In this document: positions 27,113 to 37,089 of the stretch, piece by piece
Layout: every line of letters begins with the position of its first letter
Position numbering within the stretch: position 1 is the stretch's first letter
Assembly: GCF_014696615.1 (NCBI RefSeq)
Contig: NZ_JACJQJ010000005.1
Span: forward strand, 1-64,000
Direction: 5' to 3'
DNA: 64,000 nucleotides
Source of the DNA: Nostoc linckia FACHB-104
GTDB taxonomy: Bacteria > Cyanobacteriota > Cyanobacteriia > Cyanobacteriales > Nostocaceae
The notes under the pieces: generated by a model
Database searches by the model: none
Told to the model about the DNA's origin: nothing
What the model saw: the letters and a program-made list of their open reading frames with translations, nothing else
Translations under genes and position numbers: made by a program

Positions 27113-28510
27113 ATGGCAAGCTTAAACTCTTTTGGCGACCCAGAACCGCAGAACTTTAACGGCAACGAATATTGCCTATGTATCAACCCAAACTGCCCAA
27201 GTCCTAAAAGAAGTAAAGATGAAAATCGTTGCCAAGCTTGTGGTGCAGCTTTGTTGCTGAATGAAAAATATCGGGTAATTGATGTATTAAAGGAAAGTAA
27301 AAATAAAGCTTGTCAGCTATATAATGTTGTAGATATTACTGATAGCAATAAATTGAAAGTTCTAAAATTTTTGTATACCTATAATCCAGAAGCACTCACT
27401 CGTTTTAACAGAGGGGCTGATTTCTTAATAAACCACAGAGTTGCAGGGCTGCCAAAAGTCCAGAAAGGTGGATATTTTCATATTGATTTTCCGAAAAATT
27501 TAACACCAGCATATGCCTTGGTGATGGAAAAAATTGATGGTAAAAATTTACAAGAGTGGTTGGCTAATAAAACTAATTTACCTTTGTCTCCCCAGAAAGC
27601 AATTCAATGGTTAGAACAACTTGTCAAAATTTTAAGTAAACTCCATCAACAACAGTTTTATCATCAAGATATCAAGCCCTCAAATATTATGCTGAGAAAT
27701 CAACCTGAAGAACTAATTTTAATTGATTTAGATAGTGTAACAGCAATCGCCCAAGCAGCAGAGGGAAAAGATTTAACCATCATCGGTACTAGCGGTTACC
27801 AAGCACCAGAGCAAGTAGATGGGAACGCTGTACCACAGTCAGATTTCTACGCATTAGGCTGTACATTTGTGCATCTACTAACTGGCACACATCCTAATAA
27901 GTTCTCTAGAGATGATTTAGGGGTATTACATTGGAGAAATAGTGCTAAACAGGTCTCAAAAACTTTTGCAGATTTAATTGATAAACTCATAGAATGGGAT
28001 TACCAGAAACGCCCACAAAATACAGCAGAAATTTTGCAGATTCTAGAAGAAGTCAAACAAGATTTAGAACGCCAAAAACAAGTTAAACAGTGGTTAAGCT
28101 TTAAAAAAGCTGTTGGGGTAATAGTAATTTTATCAGTTGCCGTTCTGGGCTATATAGCTATTAAATCACCAAATCGTCCTCCTACTCCGGGAAATGTGCC
28201 TTCACCTGTAGCCACTAGTACATCAAATCCAAAATGTAAAATCCGTAAGGAGACAGGTACAGCCGATAACAGCGCTCTAGCCTGGGATGCACGTCAAATT
28301 TTGCAAGATTACAAAGTAGTGAATAGCCAAGATTTAGAATTTCAGCAAATTCAAGATTTAAAAGTAACACAGTTTAATTGCGACTTAAATATATATATTA
28401 GATTGGTAAATAATAATGTAATAAATCCCAAACTCAGAAATAAAATTACCGAAATTTTGCAGAAGAATTTTGATTATGTGGGAACGATAAGAGTAATCCA
28501 AGCTCAATAA
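27113..28510 (+). CDS. Ser/Thr protein kinase with N-terminal zinc ribbon and C-terminal membrane anchor
   Basis: A 465-residue Hanks-type kinase. Residues 21-43 hold Cys21, Cys23, Cys28, Cys40 and Cys43, a zinc-ribbon-like module found before the kinase domain in a cyanobacterial subgroup. The kinase domain (about 52-320) has the VLKF lysine, the catalytic loop HQDIKPSN with Asp186, DLD in place of DFG at Asp205-Asp207, and GTSGYQAPEQ. A membrane helix lies near residues 340-357, and an extracytoplasmic tail of about 100 residues follows. The HRD arginine is Gln here, so activation-loop control is probably absent. The substrate is unknown. It is transcribed alone, divergent from amt. Confidence 0.9.
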   Translation: MASLNSFGDPEPQNFNGNEYCLCINPNCPSPKRSKDENRCQACGAALLLNEKYRVIDVLKESKNKACQLYNVVDITDSNKLKVLKFLYTYNPEALTRFNRGADFLINHRVAGLPKVQKGGYFHIDFPKNLTPAYALVMEKIDGKNLQEWLANKTNLPLSPQKAIQWLEQLVKILSKLHQQQFYHQDIKPSNIMLRNQPEELILIDLDSVTAIAQAAEGKDLTIIGTSGYQAPEQVDGNAVPQSDFYALGCTFVHLLTGTHPNKFSRDDLGVLHWRNSAKQVSKTFADLIDKLIEWDYQKRPQNTAEILQILEEVKQDLERQKQVKQWLSFKKAVGVIVILSVAVLGYIAIKSPNRPPTPGNVPSPVATSTSNPKCKIRKETGTADNSALAWDARQILQDYKVVNSQDLEFQQIQDLKVTQFNCDLNIYIRLVNNNVINPKLRNKITEILQKNFDYVGTIRVIQAQ

Positions 28511-28662
28511 GAATAATATTTTTTGAATGGTAAATATTTTTACAACAGATTGCACATACATGAACTAGAAAAATTATCTTATAACTCTTGTAGATCAGGC
28601 ATCTTGCCCGCTACTATTGATACCTGAAAGCGTTACCCTAGGTATATACAGAAAAATTACCT

Positions 28663-29232
28663 ATGAAACCTGAAGAAATAGCGGGGACGCTGGCAGAATT
28701 ATTTGGTATAGCAGCAGTTAATGCGATCGCACCTGGATCTTGGCAAGTAGAAACTGCGAATTTTCGCCTTTTGGTGCTACTTGCCGAAGATCATACCTGG
28801 CTACGGGTTTTATTGCCGATTGTACCAATGGAAGCGGCTGAACAATTCTTAGAACAGTTTCTAGAAGCTAACTTTGATGACACTCAGGAAGTTCGCTACG
28901 CTTTGTATGAAGGTGTAGTGTGGGGAGTGTTTCAGCATAATAGCAACACTTTGGTAAAAGAGGATTTGTCTAGTGCGATCGCTAAACTCACATCTCTCTA
29001 TGAAACTGGATTAAATGATGTCTTTAATCGACTGATTGAAAGCCGTATCCGACAAATTATCTTGGCTGCAAAACAGCAAGGACAATCCCTGCACTCTACA
29101 ATGCAAAATCTGGAACGTTTTTATACAGAAGGATTGTTAGGAGAAATTGAGCAAACTCCAGAAGCCAGGGAACAAGTACTAGCTGTATGGCAGCATCAAT
29201 TAGAACGCTGGTGGCATCAAATAGAAGCATAG
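28663..29232 (+). CDS. Conserved-looking cytosolic protein, unknown function
   Basis: A 189-residue soluble, acidic protein. The N-terminal half is a mixed alpha-beta region (WQVETANFRLLVLLAEDHTWLRVLLPIV) whose order loosely recalls small secretion-chaperone-like folds. The C-terminal half is a charged helical region (ESRIRQIILAAKQQGQSLHSTMQNLERFY). No catalytic motif is seen. It lies upstream of the DUF2358 protein gene on the same strand, with a gap of about 100 bp. I do not recognise a function. Confidence 0.7.
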   Translation: MKPEEIAGTLAELFGIAAVNAIAPGSWQVETANFRLLVLLAEDHTWLRVLLPIVPMEAAEQFLEQFLEANFDDTQEVRYALYEGVVWGVFQHNSNTLVKEDLSSAIAKLTSLYETGLNDVFNRLIESRIRQIILAAKQQGQSLHSTMQNLERFYTEGLLGEIEQTPEAREQVLAVWQHQLERWWHQIEA

Positions 29233-29334
29233 AAAAAATTCAAAATTCAAAATCAATAACTAGTTAGAATCTTGAATTTTGAATCTAGGTTGGTTTTTTC
29301 ATTTTCATACTTTATACTTCAGCCTTTTAAATCT

Positions 29335-29724
29335 ATGGACATAATTTCAATTCTTAAAGAGGACTATCAAAGATTTCCAGTTAATCAAACTTACAGCATT
29401 TATGCTTCAGATGTTTATTTTCAAGATGCTGTTTTTAAATTTCGTGGTGTTGAACGCTATAAGCTGATGATTAATTTCATTAAGACTGCGTTTTTAAATG
29501 CAAAAATGGATTTGCATAATATTCAATCTTTGGACGACACCATTAAAACTGAGTGGACACTTAGTTGGAATAGTCCTCTACCGTGGAAACCCAGAATATC
29601 TATTTCCGGCTGGAGTGAATTACGTCTTAACGCTGAAGGTTTGATTGTTTCCCATATTGATTATTGGAACTGTTCTCCTTTGGATGTACTTAAGCAACAT
29701 TTATTTTCTTTAAACAGTCGGTAA
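29335..29724 (+). CDS. DUF2358-like protein (NTF2-type fold suspected)
   Basis: A 129-residue protein. Segments ILKEDYQRFP, YASDVYFQDAVFKFRGVERYKLMINFI and the later W-SEL-LN-GLIVSHIDYW fit the DUF2358 family, found in cyanobacteria and plants, with an NTF2-like layout. The frame is open further upstream to 29272, but that part is AT-rich leader sequence; ATG at 29335 starts at the conserved region. Function is unknown. The short spacer to 29938 contains nothing further that I can identify. Confidence 0.75.
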   Translation: MDIISILKEDYQRFPVNQTYSIYASDVYFQDAVFKFRGVERYKLMINFIKTAFLNAKMDLHNIQSLDDTIKTEWTLSWNSPLPWKPRISISGWSELRLNAEGLIVSHIDYWNCSPLDVLKQHLFSLNSR

Positions 29725-29937
29725 TTAAGCTGCTAATGACAATTTTGTGTGCATTGTGCAAATCTACAGATGAGCGATCGCAGCAATCATTTCCACCAAG
29801 CCGAATATTTTTCTCCAGCCATGTTTGGCAACTTTAGGCCCCTGGATGTGCAGCAACAGGATTTATTCCCTGCAAACAGTCGATAATAGAGATAGGTAAA
29901 TAAATGTAAACAATTCTCAGGCAGGAAAAAATCATTC

Positions 29938-31110
29938 ATGCGGGTAATTTTAATGACAGGCAAGGGTGGCGTTGGCAAAACCTCTGTAGCAGCGGCCACT
30001 GGACTCCGTTGTGCAGAATTGGGCTACCGCACACTTGTGTTGAGTACAGATCCCGCTCACTCCCTAGCGGATAGCTTTGATCTGGAATTGGGACACGCAC
30101 CAAAAGCAATTCGCCCAAATTTGTGGGGTGCGGAACTAGATGCATTACAAGAACTAGAAGGAAACTGGGGTTCTGTGAAGCGTTATATTACCCAAGTTTT
30201 ACAAGCTAGGGGTTTAGAAGGGGTACAAGCAGAAGAATTAGCCATTTTACCAGGCATGGATGAGATTTTTGGTTTGGTAAGAATGAAACGCCATTATGAT
30301 GAAGGCGATTTTGAAGTCTTGATTATCGATTCTGCGCCTACTGGTACAGCATTACGCCTGCTGAGTTTACCAGAAGTTGGTGGTTGGTATATGCGCCGTT
30401 TTTACAAACCATTCCAAAACATCTCTGTTGCACTTCGACCTTTGGTTGAACCGCTGTTTCGACCAATTGCGGGTTTTTCTCTGCCAGATAAAGAAGTGAT
30501 GGATGCTCCTTATGAGTTTTATGAACAGATTGAGGCTCTGGAAAAAGTATTAACGGATAACACTCAAACCTCAGTGCGCCTAGTCACCAACCCAGAAAAG
30601 ATGGTGATTAAAGAATCTCTGCGCGCTCATGCTTATTTGAGTTTATATAATGTTGCCACCGATTTAGTTGTAGCTAATCGTATCATTCCCCCCGAAGTCC
30701 AAGACCCGTTCTTCCAACGTTGGAAAGAAAATCAGCAGCAATATCGTCAGGAAATTCATGACGACTTTCATCCTCTACCTGTGAAGGAAGTTCCACTCTT
30801 TTCAGAAGAAATGTGTGGGCTAGCAGCCTTAGAAAGATTAAAAGATACTCTTTATAAGGATGAAGACCCCACCCAGGTTTATCACAAAGAAACAACTATT
30901 AGAGTTGTGCAGGATAACAACCAATACAGTTTAGAACTGTATTTACCGGGTATTCCCAAAAATCAAGTTCAACTAAGTAAAACTGGTGATGAATTAAATA
31001 TTACCATTGGCAACCATCGGCGTAATTTAGTATTGCCACAAGCACTGGCAGCACTCCAACCCTCAGGAGCAAAAATGGATGAAGACTATCTAAAAATCCG
31101 TTTTGCTTAA
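29938..31110 (+). CDS. ArsA/Get3-family ATPase with C-terminal HSP20-like domain
   Basis: A 390-residue cytosolic P-loop ATPase. The deviant Walker A is at residues 8-16 (GKGGVGKTS), followed by [13 protein letters not shown] and [15 protein letters not shown], the Switch regions of the ArsA/Get3 group. Residues 320-390 form a small beta domain ([10 protein letters not shown], then [11 protein letters not shown]) like the alpha-crystallin/HSP20 fold fused to many cyanobacterial members. Eukaryotic Get3 targets tail-anchored proteins and ArsA drives arsenite export. There are no arsenic genes nearby, so a protein-handling role is more likely. A clear hairpin follows. Confidence 0.9.
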   Translation: MRVILMTGKGGVGKTSVAAATGLRCAELGYRTLVLSTDPAHSLADSFDLELGHAPKAIRPNLWGAELDALQELEGNWGSVKRYITQVLQARGLEGVQAEELAILPGMDEIFGLVRMKRHYDEGDFEVLIIDSAPTGTALRLLSLPEVGGWYMRRFYKPFQNISVALRPLVEPLFRPIAGFSLPDKEVMDAPYEFYEQIEALEKVLTDNTQTSVRLVTNPEKMVIKESLRAHAYLSLYNVATDLVVANRIIPPEVQDPFFQRWKENQQQYRQEIHDDFHPLPVKEVPLFSEEMCGLAALERLKDTLYKDEDPTQVYHKETTIRVVQDNNQYSLELYLPGIPKNQVQLSKTGDELNITIGNHRRNLVLPQALAALQPSGAKMDEDYLKIRFA

Positions 31111-31118
31111 TATGTAAA

Positions 31119-31155
31119 AGTTTAATTCTGCTGGCTTGATCAGCAGAATTAAACT
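31119..31155 (+). terminator. Hairpin downstream of the ArsA/Get3-like gene
   Basis: Fifteen-base perfect arms AGTTTAATTCTGCTG and CAGCAGAATTAAACT around a seven-base loop, starting 9 bp after the stop. There is no uninterrupted T-run, so it may be a bidirectional or weak terminator or a 3'-end stabiliser. Confidence 0.7.
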
Positions 31156-31556
31156 GTTTAAACATTCTTAAGCGTATTATAATCGTTTCTGCCTTTGCTA
31201 AGTAATTTAAATGTATTTAGTTACACTTAAAAATAAGTACTATTTTAAATAAAGCCTTAGTATACAAGGATTACGAAGATTTTTCATGGCAGACAGTTTT
31301 TAATATTTGTCAGTTAAGCCACACTTTATTCAATCAAAGATAATAGCAAGAAATTTAGTAATAGTGGAGAAATAAAGAATATTTTTCCTATAAAAAAATA
31401 TAATGTTTTTTTAAATTTAAATCTAATTTATCAACAATTATTAGCCAGTAGTTTTACTGAAGACACGTGAAACAATAAATTTAATAATATTTTTAGATAT
31501 AGAAATTCTTTAATTTTTAGTTTTTTTCTGACGGAAAAATTATTTAAGTACAAGCA
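31156..31556. other. AT-rich leader of the phytochrome-like kinase gene
   Basis: About 400 bases of very AT-rich DNA without open frames of note or recognisable repeats. The promoter of the following gene must lie here; I cannot identify its boxes with confidence. Confidence 0.5.
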
Positions 31557-34500
31557 ATGACCCCGATCGCCAAACCAGACTCACGGGTAAACCTTGAGCA
31601 AGAAGGTTTATTACGCCGCATCACAGACCGTATTCGTCGCACCTTAAATTTGGAAGAGATCCTCAAAACGACAACGACGGAGGTGCGATCGCTACTGGGT
31701 ACTGATAGGGTAATGATTTACAAGTTTCATGGCGATGGTAGTGGTCAGGTCATTGCGGAATCAATTTATAACCACAGACTACCATCACTTTTAGGGCTAA
31801 ATTTTCCCGCGGATGATATACCGCTTTATGCTAGAGAACTGTTTGTGAAGTCACGAGTGCGTTCAATTGTTGATGTCGAGAAGCAGCAAATTGGCCACAG
31901 CTTTTTAAATCTCTTGGACTCAGGAGAACTAATTGCAGAGGACATATATTATCGCACTGTAGATTCTTGCCATCTCAAATACTTAAAAGCGATGGGAGTA
32001 GAGTGTTCTCTGGCAGCGCCAATTTTACATCAAGATCAACTTTGGGGTTTGTTGGTGTCACATCACTCCACAAGCTTTGGGGTTGGCAAGCAGGAACTAG
32101 AAGCGGTACAGATGGTAGTAGATCAATTATCAGTAGCGATCGCTCAAAGTAATCTCCTCACCCAAACCCATAACAAAGCCGAACGGGAAGCTACTATTAA
32201 CCGCATTGCAACTTTACTGCATTCATTGCCCACAATTGTATTACAGCCAGCTTTAGAAGAGGCTGTTGCTGCCTTGGGAGGTTCTGGTGGTAGGCTGTGT
32301 ATCAGACATAATGCTTTTAATTTTCAAAATAGTAGTTTTCAGCCCTTTGCACAATGTTTAATCCCAGGAAGTGATTGTGTCAGGCTTTATATTTGCGGAC
32401 AGCAACCTGTGATGTCGGAACCAAATGTATATCCACTCATAGAGCAATATAATGTCTGGCAAGAACACTATGCATCTGGAAAGTATGATGTCTGGGCAAT
32501 TTCAGACATATACCAAACGCCTCATCTACTAACTGTACAAGCTGCTTTTCAGCCTACAAAAGTTCGCAGTATTTTGATGATTCCACTAGAGTATCGTCAA
32601 GAATTAGTAGGTTATTTGAGTATTTTTCGTGATGAAATAGATACAGAAACTTTATGGGCGGGAAGATTCGATCCCGATCAAAGGCAAATTTATCCTCGTT
32701 TATCTTTTGATGCCTGGTGCGAAACTAAAACAGCACAAGTGCAAAAATGGTCTGTTGAAGAAATAGAAATGGCCCGAGAAATTGCTAAACATTTTGCTTC
32801 AGCAATTCAGCAGTATGAACTATACCAGCAGGTAGAAGCTTTCAATAGTAGCTTAGAAAAACAAGTTAGAAAGCGCACAGTTGAACTGAAAAAAGCATCG
32901 GAACAACAACAGACCGTGTTTGGAGTGATTGCCAAAATTCGCGAGTCTCTTGATACTAAAACTATTTTTCAAATTACGACTAAAGAAGTTTGTCAATTAA
33001 TCAAAGCTGATCGCGTTTCTATTTACCGCTTTGATGCTGATTGGGGAGGTGAATTTGTTGGAGATTTTGAAGTTGCTAGCCCCCACTGGTCAAGTGCTTC
33101 CAAACTGGGAGTAAATACAATTTGGAATGACACCTTTTTACAAGATACACAAGGAGGACGCTACCGCTTTAACGAAACATTTGCGGTAGATAACATTTAC
33201 CATCAAGGTTTTACTCAGTGTCATGTTGACAATTTAGAAGAATATCAAATTCACGCTTTTGTACTTGCACCTATCTTTTTAGGACAAAAACTTTGGGGTT
33301 TACTAGCGACTTATCAACATTCTGGCCCGCGTCAATGGCTAGACTCGGAAGTTAACTTTCTCAGTCAGATAGCAGCGCAACTAGGGGTAGCTCTCCAGCA
33401 AGCTGAGTTACTGACACAAACACAGCAACAAGCAATAGTTTTGCGACAAGCAGCCGAACAACAACGAGTCTTGTTTGAAGTGGTCACCAAAATCCGCGAA
33501 TCCCTCGACCTCAATGCTATTTTTCAAACTGCGACTAAAGAAATTTGCCAATCGCTGCAAACAGATCGGGTAGCTGTTTACCAATTTCTCCCAGATTGGA
33601 GTGGTGAGTTTATTGCTGAGTTTGTTGTTGCAGGTTGGGAAAAGCTGGTAGGTGGAACAATCACCTCATTTTGGCAAGATACTTATTTGCAAGAAACCGA
33701 AGGTGGACGATATCGCCACAATGAAACCTTTGCAGTCAATGACATCTATCAGGTAGGGCATAGTGAATGTCATATTGAGTGTTTAGAGCGATATCAAGTT
33801 AAAGCCTATGCGATCGCACCTATCTTTATTGGGCAAAAACTTTGGGGTTTGCTAGCGGCTTATCAAAACTCTGCACCCCGCCACTGGGAACTCTCAGAAA
33901 TTCAATTTTTAGCTCAAATTGCTAATCAGCTGGGGGTAGCACTGCAACAAGTTGATTTACTCTGGCAAACACAGCAGCAAACAGAACAGCTAACTCAAGC
34001 CCTGCACGAGTTACAAGAAACTCAAACCCAACTAATTCAAACTGAGAAAATGTCCTCACTAGGACAACTAGTTGCAGGTATCGCCCATGAAATTAATAAC
34101 CCTGTCAACTTTATTTCTGGGAACCTGCTACATGTCAGCCAATATGCTGAAGATTTACTCAGTATGTTGCAACTCTATCAACAGGAAGTCTCAAATATTA
34201 GCCCTGATATGCAGGAGAGGGCAGAAGAGATTGATTTAGAATTTATCACAGCAGATTTGCCCAAAACTCTTTCTTCTATGAAAGTAGGCATCGATCGCAT
34301 CCGCCAAATTGTCTTAGGTTTAAGGAACTTCTCTCGTCTCGATGAGGCGGAAATGAAAGCGGTCAATATTCATGAAGGTATTGATAATACCCTGCTAATT
34401 TTGCAACACCGCCTGAAAGCCAAACCAGATAGCCCCAGTATTGAGATAGTAAAGGATTACGGCGATCTGCCTTTAGTAGAGTGTTACGCCGGACAATTGA

Positions 34501-34898
34501 ATCAAGTATTTATGAATGTCTTGAGCAATGCGATTGATGCTTTAGAGGATCAAAGTGAGTCTAAGTCTATATATCAACCCAATAAGGGTCTAATTACTCT
34601 CCACACCTCTATTGGAGAAATGAAGGGCAATATTAAGAGTGTGGTAATTCGCATTGTGGACAATGGCCCTGGAATCCCAGAAGCTTTGCGATCGCGAATT
34701 TGTGATCCATTTTTTACTACTAAGCCAGTTGGTAAGGGTACTGGTTTAGGCTTATCAATTAGTTACAAAATTGTTGTAGATAAACATGGTGGCATATTTA
34801 ATTGTGAATCTCAGCCGGGTTTAGGCACAGAATTCTGGATTGAAATTCCTGTTTATCAAAATAGACATCAGTCTAAAATACTGATTACTGATAATTAG
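31557..34898 (+). CDS. Cph2-like phytochrome histidine kinase with extra cyanobacteriochrome GAF domains
   Basis: A 1113-residue light-sensing histidine kinase. GAF1 (about 20-200) has the phytochrome FPADDIP motif and the bilin cysteine Cys138-His139. The next domain (about 215-430) carries the PHY tongue motif PRLSFDAW, so GAF1 and PHY make a PAS-less, Cph2-type photosensor. Two further GAF domains have Cys555-His and Cys738-His in cyanobacteriochrome context (FTQCH, HSECH), with GGRYR upstream as in red/green types. The kinase has H-box His844 (GIAHEINNP), N-box [17 protein letters not shown] and GTGLGLSIS, all intact. No response regulator lies beside it. Bilin attachment at all three sites is inferred from the Cys-His pairs. 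Confidence 0.85.
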   Translation: MTPIAKPDSRVNLEQEGLLRRITDRIRRTLNLEEILKTTTTEVRSLLGTDRVMIYKFHGDGSGQVIAESIYNHRLPSLLGLNFPADDIPLYARELFVKSRVRSIVDVEKQQIGHSFLNLLDSGELIAEDIYYRTVDSCHLKYLKAMGVECSLAAPILHQDQLWGLLVSHHSTSFGVGKQELEAVQMVVDQLSVAIAQSNLLTQTHNKAEREATINRIATLLHSLPTIVLQPALEEAVAALGGSGGRLCIRHNAFNFQNSSFQPFAQCLIPGSDCVRLYICGQQPVMSEPNVYPLIEQYNVWQEHYASGKYDVWAISDIYQTPHLLTVQAAFQPTKVRSILMIPLEYRQELVGYLSIFRDEIDTETLWAGRFDPDQRQIYPRLSFDAWCETKTAQVQKWSVEEIEMAREIAKHFASAIQQYELYQQVEAFNSSLEKQVRKRTVELKKASEQQQTVFGVIAKIRESLDTKTIFQITTKEVCQLIKADRVSIYRFDADWGGEFVGDFEVASPHWSSASKLGVNTIWNDTFLQDTQGGRYRFNETFAVDNIYHQGFTQCHVDNLEEYQIHAFVLAPIFLGQKLWGLLATYQHSGPRQWLDSEVNFLSQIAAQLGVALQQAELLTQTQQQAIVLRQAAEQQRVLFEVVTKIRESLDLNAIFQTATKEICQSLQTDRVAVYQFLPDWSGEFIAEFVVAGWEKLVGGTITSFWQDTYLQETEGGRYRHNETFAVNDIYQVGHSECHIECLERYQVKAYAIAPIFIGQKLWGLLAAYQNSAPRHWELSEIQFLAQIANQLGVALQQVDLLWQTQQQTEQLTQALHELQETQTQLIQTEKMSSLGQLVAGIAHEINNPVNFISGNLLHVSQYAEDLLSMLQLYQQEVSNISPDMQERAEEIDLEFITADLPKTLSSMKVGIDRIRQIVLGLRNFSRLDEAEMKAVNIHEGIDNTLLILQHRLKAKPDSPSIEIVKDYGDLPLVECYAGQLNQVFMNVLSNAIDALEDQSESKSIYQPNKGLITLHTSIGEMKGNIKSVVIRIVDNGPGIPEALRSRICDPFFTTKPVGKGTGLGLSISYKIVVDKHGGIFNCESQPGLGTEFWIEIPVYQNRHQSKILITDN

Positions 34899-34911
34899 TT
34901 AAATGTATTTT

Positions 34912-34995
34912 TGTAGGGTGTTTTATGCCGTAGACTAACACACCATTTATTAATAATACTTTGGTGCGTTGCACTGCGTGACAACACACCCTACA
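34912..34995. repeat. Composite of two GGTGCGTTA-type palindromes
   Basis: Two hairpin units (34912-34945 and 34961-34995) lie back to back, and the outer ends TGTAGGGTG and CACCCTACA are inverted relative to each other, so the whole can also fold as one. It sits between convergent genes. Confidence 0.65.
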
Positions 34996-35033
34996 TTAAA
35001 ATCTATTAGACTTAACTTTTTTGAAAATCTCTG

Positions 35034-36191
35034 TTAATTTCTCAACTGCACAGGCATGGCTAAATAGGTCATTTTCAATCCACCCAGTGGTGTAAAAATT
35101 ACTGGGGTTAAGCTTTGATTGAGATGCATTTGCACTTCGGAAGCAGGTAATTCTTTCAAGCCTTCCATAAGATATTTGATATTAAAGGCAATATCTATAT
35201 TTTCTCCAGATATCTGTGCTGGCATTGATTCTCTACCACTACCTACATCTTGAGCTTCGCAAGATAAGGTAATTTCTTGCTGAGAGCTATCAATGCTAAC
35301 TTTAACAATATTATTCTTTTGATCGGCTAGTACGGCAATTCGCTCTAAAGTGCTTAAGAATTGTTTGCGATCAATTGTTACTTGTCGCTCAAATTGACGT
35401 GGGATCAGTTGGCGATAAGCTGGATATTGACCTTCTAAAGTACGGCTAGTGAGGCGTTGATTTTTCCAAGCAAACACCACCTGACCTTGATCCAAATATA
35501 AAGCCACAGGCTCATCCTCAGAGGAACTATGAGGTAACATCCGCTGGAGTTCCCGTAAGGCTCTAGCTGGTACTGTTACTTCTAGCTGGCTACTACCTTC
35601 AATTGGACGTTCATTAGTAGTTTCTACTACTGCTAAACGGTGTCCATCAGTAGCAGCAAATTCTAATGTATCTTGTTTAACTGTTAGATGAACTCCGGTG
35701 AGTACTTGCTTAGTTTCATCACCACTAGTAGCAAATAATGAACCTTTTAATCCCTCGATTAACGCCGCAGCAGTTAATTGCAGTGGTTCAGCATCTTCAA
35801 TTATCGGTAATTCGGGAAACTCTTCCGCCCCCATTGCCCGTACTTGGTAATGTCCACTCTTGGGCGTGAGTGTCATAATTATACCTTCTCCGCCAGAGGT
35901 TGCCGTTGCTGACTCATCATCTAGAGTAATTTCTCCCTCTGGGAGACGGGAGGTGATGTCTACCAGTATTTTGGCAGGAAGTGCGATCGCTCCCCCTTCC
36001 CATACCTCAGCATTAAAGCTAGTGCGGATACCCAAGCTGAGATCGAAGGCGGTTAAGCTTACTTGGTTAGTTTGTGCATCTGCTTGTAGCAGAACGTTAG
36101 CAAGTATGGGATGTGTCGGACGTGAGGGTACAGCACGGCTGACAAGTGAAAGATTTGTACTAAGGTCGCTTTGGGCGCAAACTAATTTCAT
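35034..36191 (-). CDS. dnaN: DNA polymerase III beta sliding clamp
   Basis: Ring-forming processivity clamp of the replisome, 385 residues, the usual length. The start MKLVCAQSDL, SRPTHPILANVLL, the central region with DGHRLA and the C-terminal PLGGLKMTYLAMPVQL tail are all typical. The three repeated clamp domains are intact. The gene stands alone on the minus strand, with no dnaA beside it, which is common in cyanobacteria. Confidence 0.97.
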   Translation of the reverse strand: MKLVCAQSDLSTNLSLVSRAVPSRPTHPILANVLLQADAQTNQVSLTAFDLSLGIRTSFNAEVWEGGAIALPAKILVDITSRLPEGEITLDDESATATSGGEGIIMTLTPKSGHYQVRAMGAEEFPELPIIEDAEPLQLTAAALIEGLKGSLFATSGDETKQVLTGVHLTVKQDTLEFAATDGHRLAVVETTNERPIEGSSQLEVTVPARALRELQRMLPHSSSEDEPVALYLDQGQVVFAWKNQRLTSRTLEGQYPAYRQLIPRQFERQVTIDRKQFLSTLERIAVLADQKNNIVKVSIDSSQQEITLSCEAQDVGSGRESMPAQISGENIDIAFNIKYLMEGLKELPASEVQMHLNQSLTPVIFTPLGGLKMTYLAMPVQLRN

Positions 36192-36428
36192 GGTCAGATT
36201 CAGCTTGTGAGTGTCTATAGTAGCACTCTAGAAATATTTTTAGTACATTGTTACCAAGCAACTTTGATTGCCAAGCTCAAAGATTCCCCAGTCGTAGCTG
36301 TCAACCTATATGCTTTCCAGTAGATTTGGAAAAACAATTTAAAACCGTCCCTGACTGGCAAGAACGGCAAGCGATAAATTATTTATCAGTTCATCAAAGA
36401 ATTAGACAAATACTACAGCGCGGGTAGT

Positions 36429-36920
36429 TTACGCAGGAATAACTTGAGCAATCAGCGAACGTTTATCGAGTGATTGAACTTTACCTACTTCACTCAAATC
36501 GCTGACAATGCGTTCTAGTAGTTCTCCCGCCTTGTCACGATATTGATTTTCTCGGCCGCGTAAACGAATGGCAAACTTCACTGAATCGCCTTTACTCAAC
36601 CAAGAAAGTGCTTGCTGAATGCGTAAGTTGTAATCGGCTACACCAACGTTTGGTCGTAGCCGGACTTCCTTTACGGTCGGTCTAGCACTCTGTCCCTGAC
36701 GCTTTTTCTTTTGATACTGAAGCTTGCCATAGTTAAGAATTTTTGCAACTGGAGCGTCTTTGCCTTCGGAAACTAGAACTAGGTCAAGCTCGAGGCTCTG
36801 CGCTAATTGTAGAGCTTCGTAGGTATCTGTTAAACCACGATTGTTATTTTCATGGTCAATCAAGAAGACTTGAGGTGCCTTGATTTGTGAGTTAATTAGT
36901 TGTTTTTGGACTACGATAAT
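36429..36920 (-). CDS. infC: Translation initiation factor IF-3, probably started at ATT
   Basis: Ribosome-binding factor that proofreads start codon choice. The conserved IF-3 N-domain (INSQIKAPQVFLIDHENNNRG) runs upstream of the longest ATG/GTG/TTG frame. An in-frame TGA at 36930-36932 limits the start. Between that stop and the N-domain there is no ATG, GTG or TTG. ATT at 36918-36920 is preceded by AGAGG at five bases, giving MIVVQKQL and about 163 residues. An AUU start is known for Escherichia coli infC, where it allows autoregulation. The C-domain ends in LDKRSLIAQVIPA. The start is inferred from the sequence; gene identity is firm. Confidence 0.92.
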   Translation of the reverse strand: MIVVQKQLINSQIKAPQVFLIDHENNNRGLTDTYEALQLAQSLELDLVLVSEGKDAPVAKILNYGKLQYQKKKRQGQSARPTVKEVRLRPNVGVADYNLRIQQALSWLSKGDSVKFAIRLRGRENQYRDKAGELLERIVSDLSEVGKVQSLDKRSLIAQVIPA

Positions 36921-36930
36921 GGTTTCCTCT
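36918..36930 (-). promoter_or_regulatory. Ribosome binding site and non-canonical ATT start of infC
   Basis: AGAGG at 36926-36930 lies five bases before ATT at 36918-36920. The alternative in-frame TTG at 36861-36863 would delete part of the conserved N-domain. In other bacteria a rare start on infC lets IF-3 repress its own translation. Confidence 0.7.
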
Positions 36931-37089
36931 CAATTGTTCAATACTTTGCAAGTGCAAGTATTGCTAATGTAACACAACCTAACTAGCAACTAATATGTGC
37001 TTTAGCCATACTGTCTTATTGGGTTACACAATGGCGTATATCATTTTGTCAAGTCTTCTCAGTTTACACAAAGCTTCGCCCTAGGTCGT

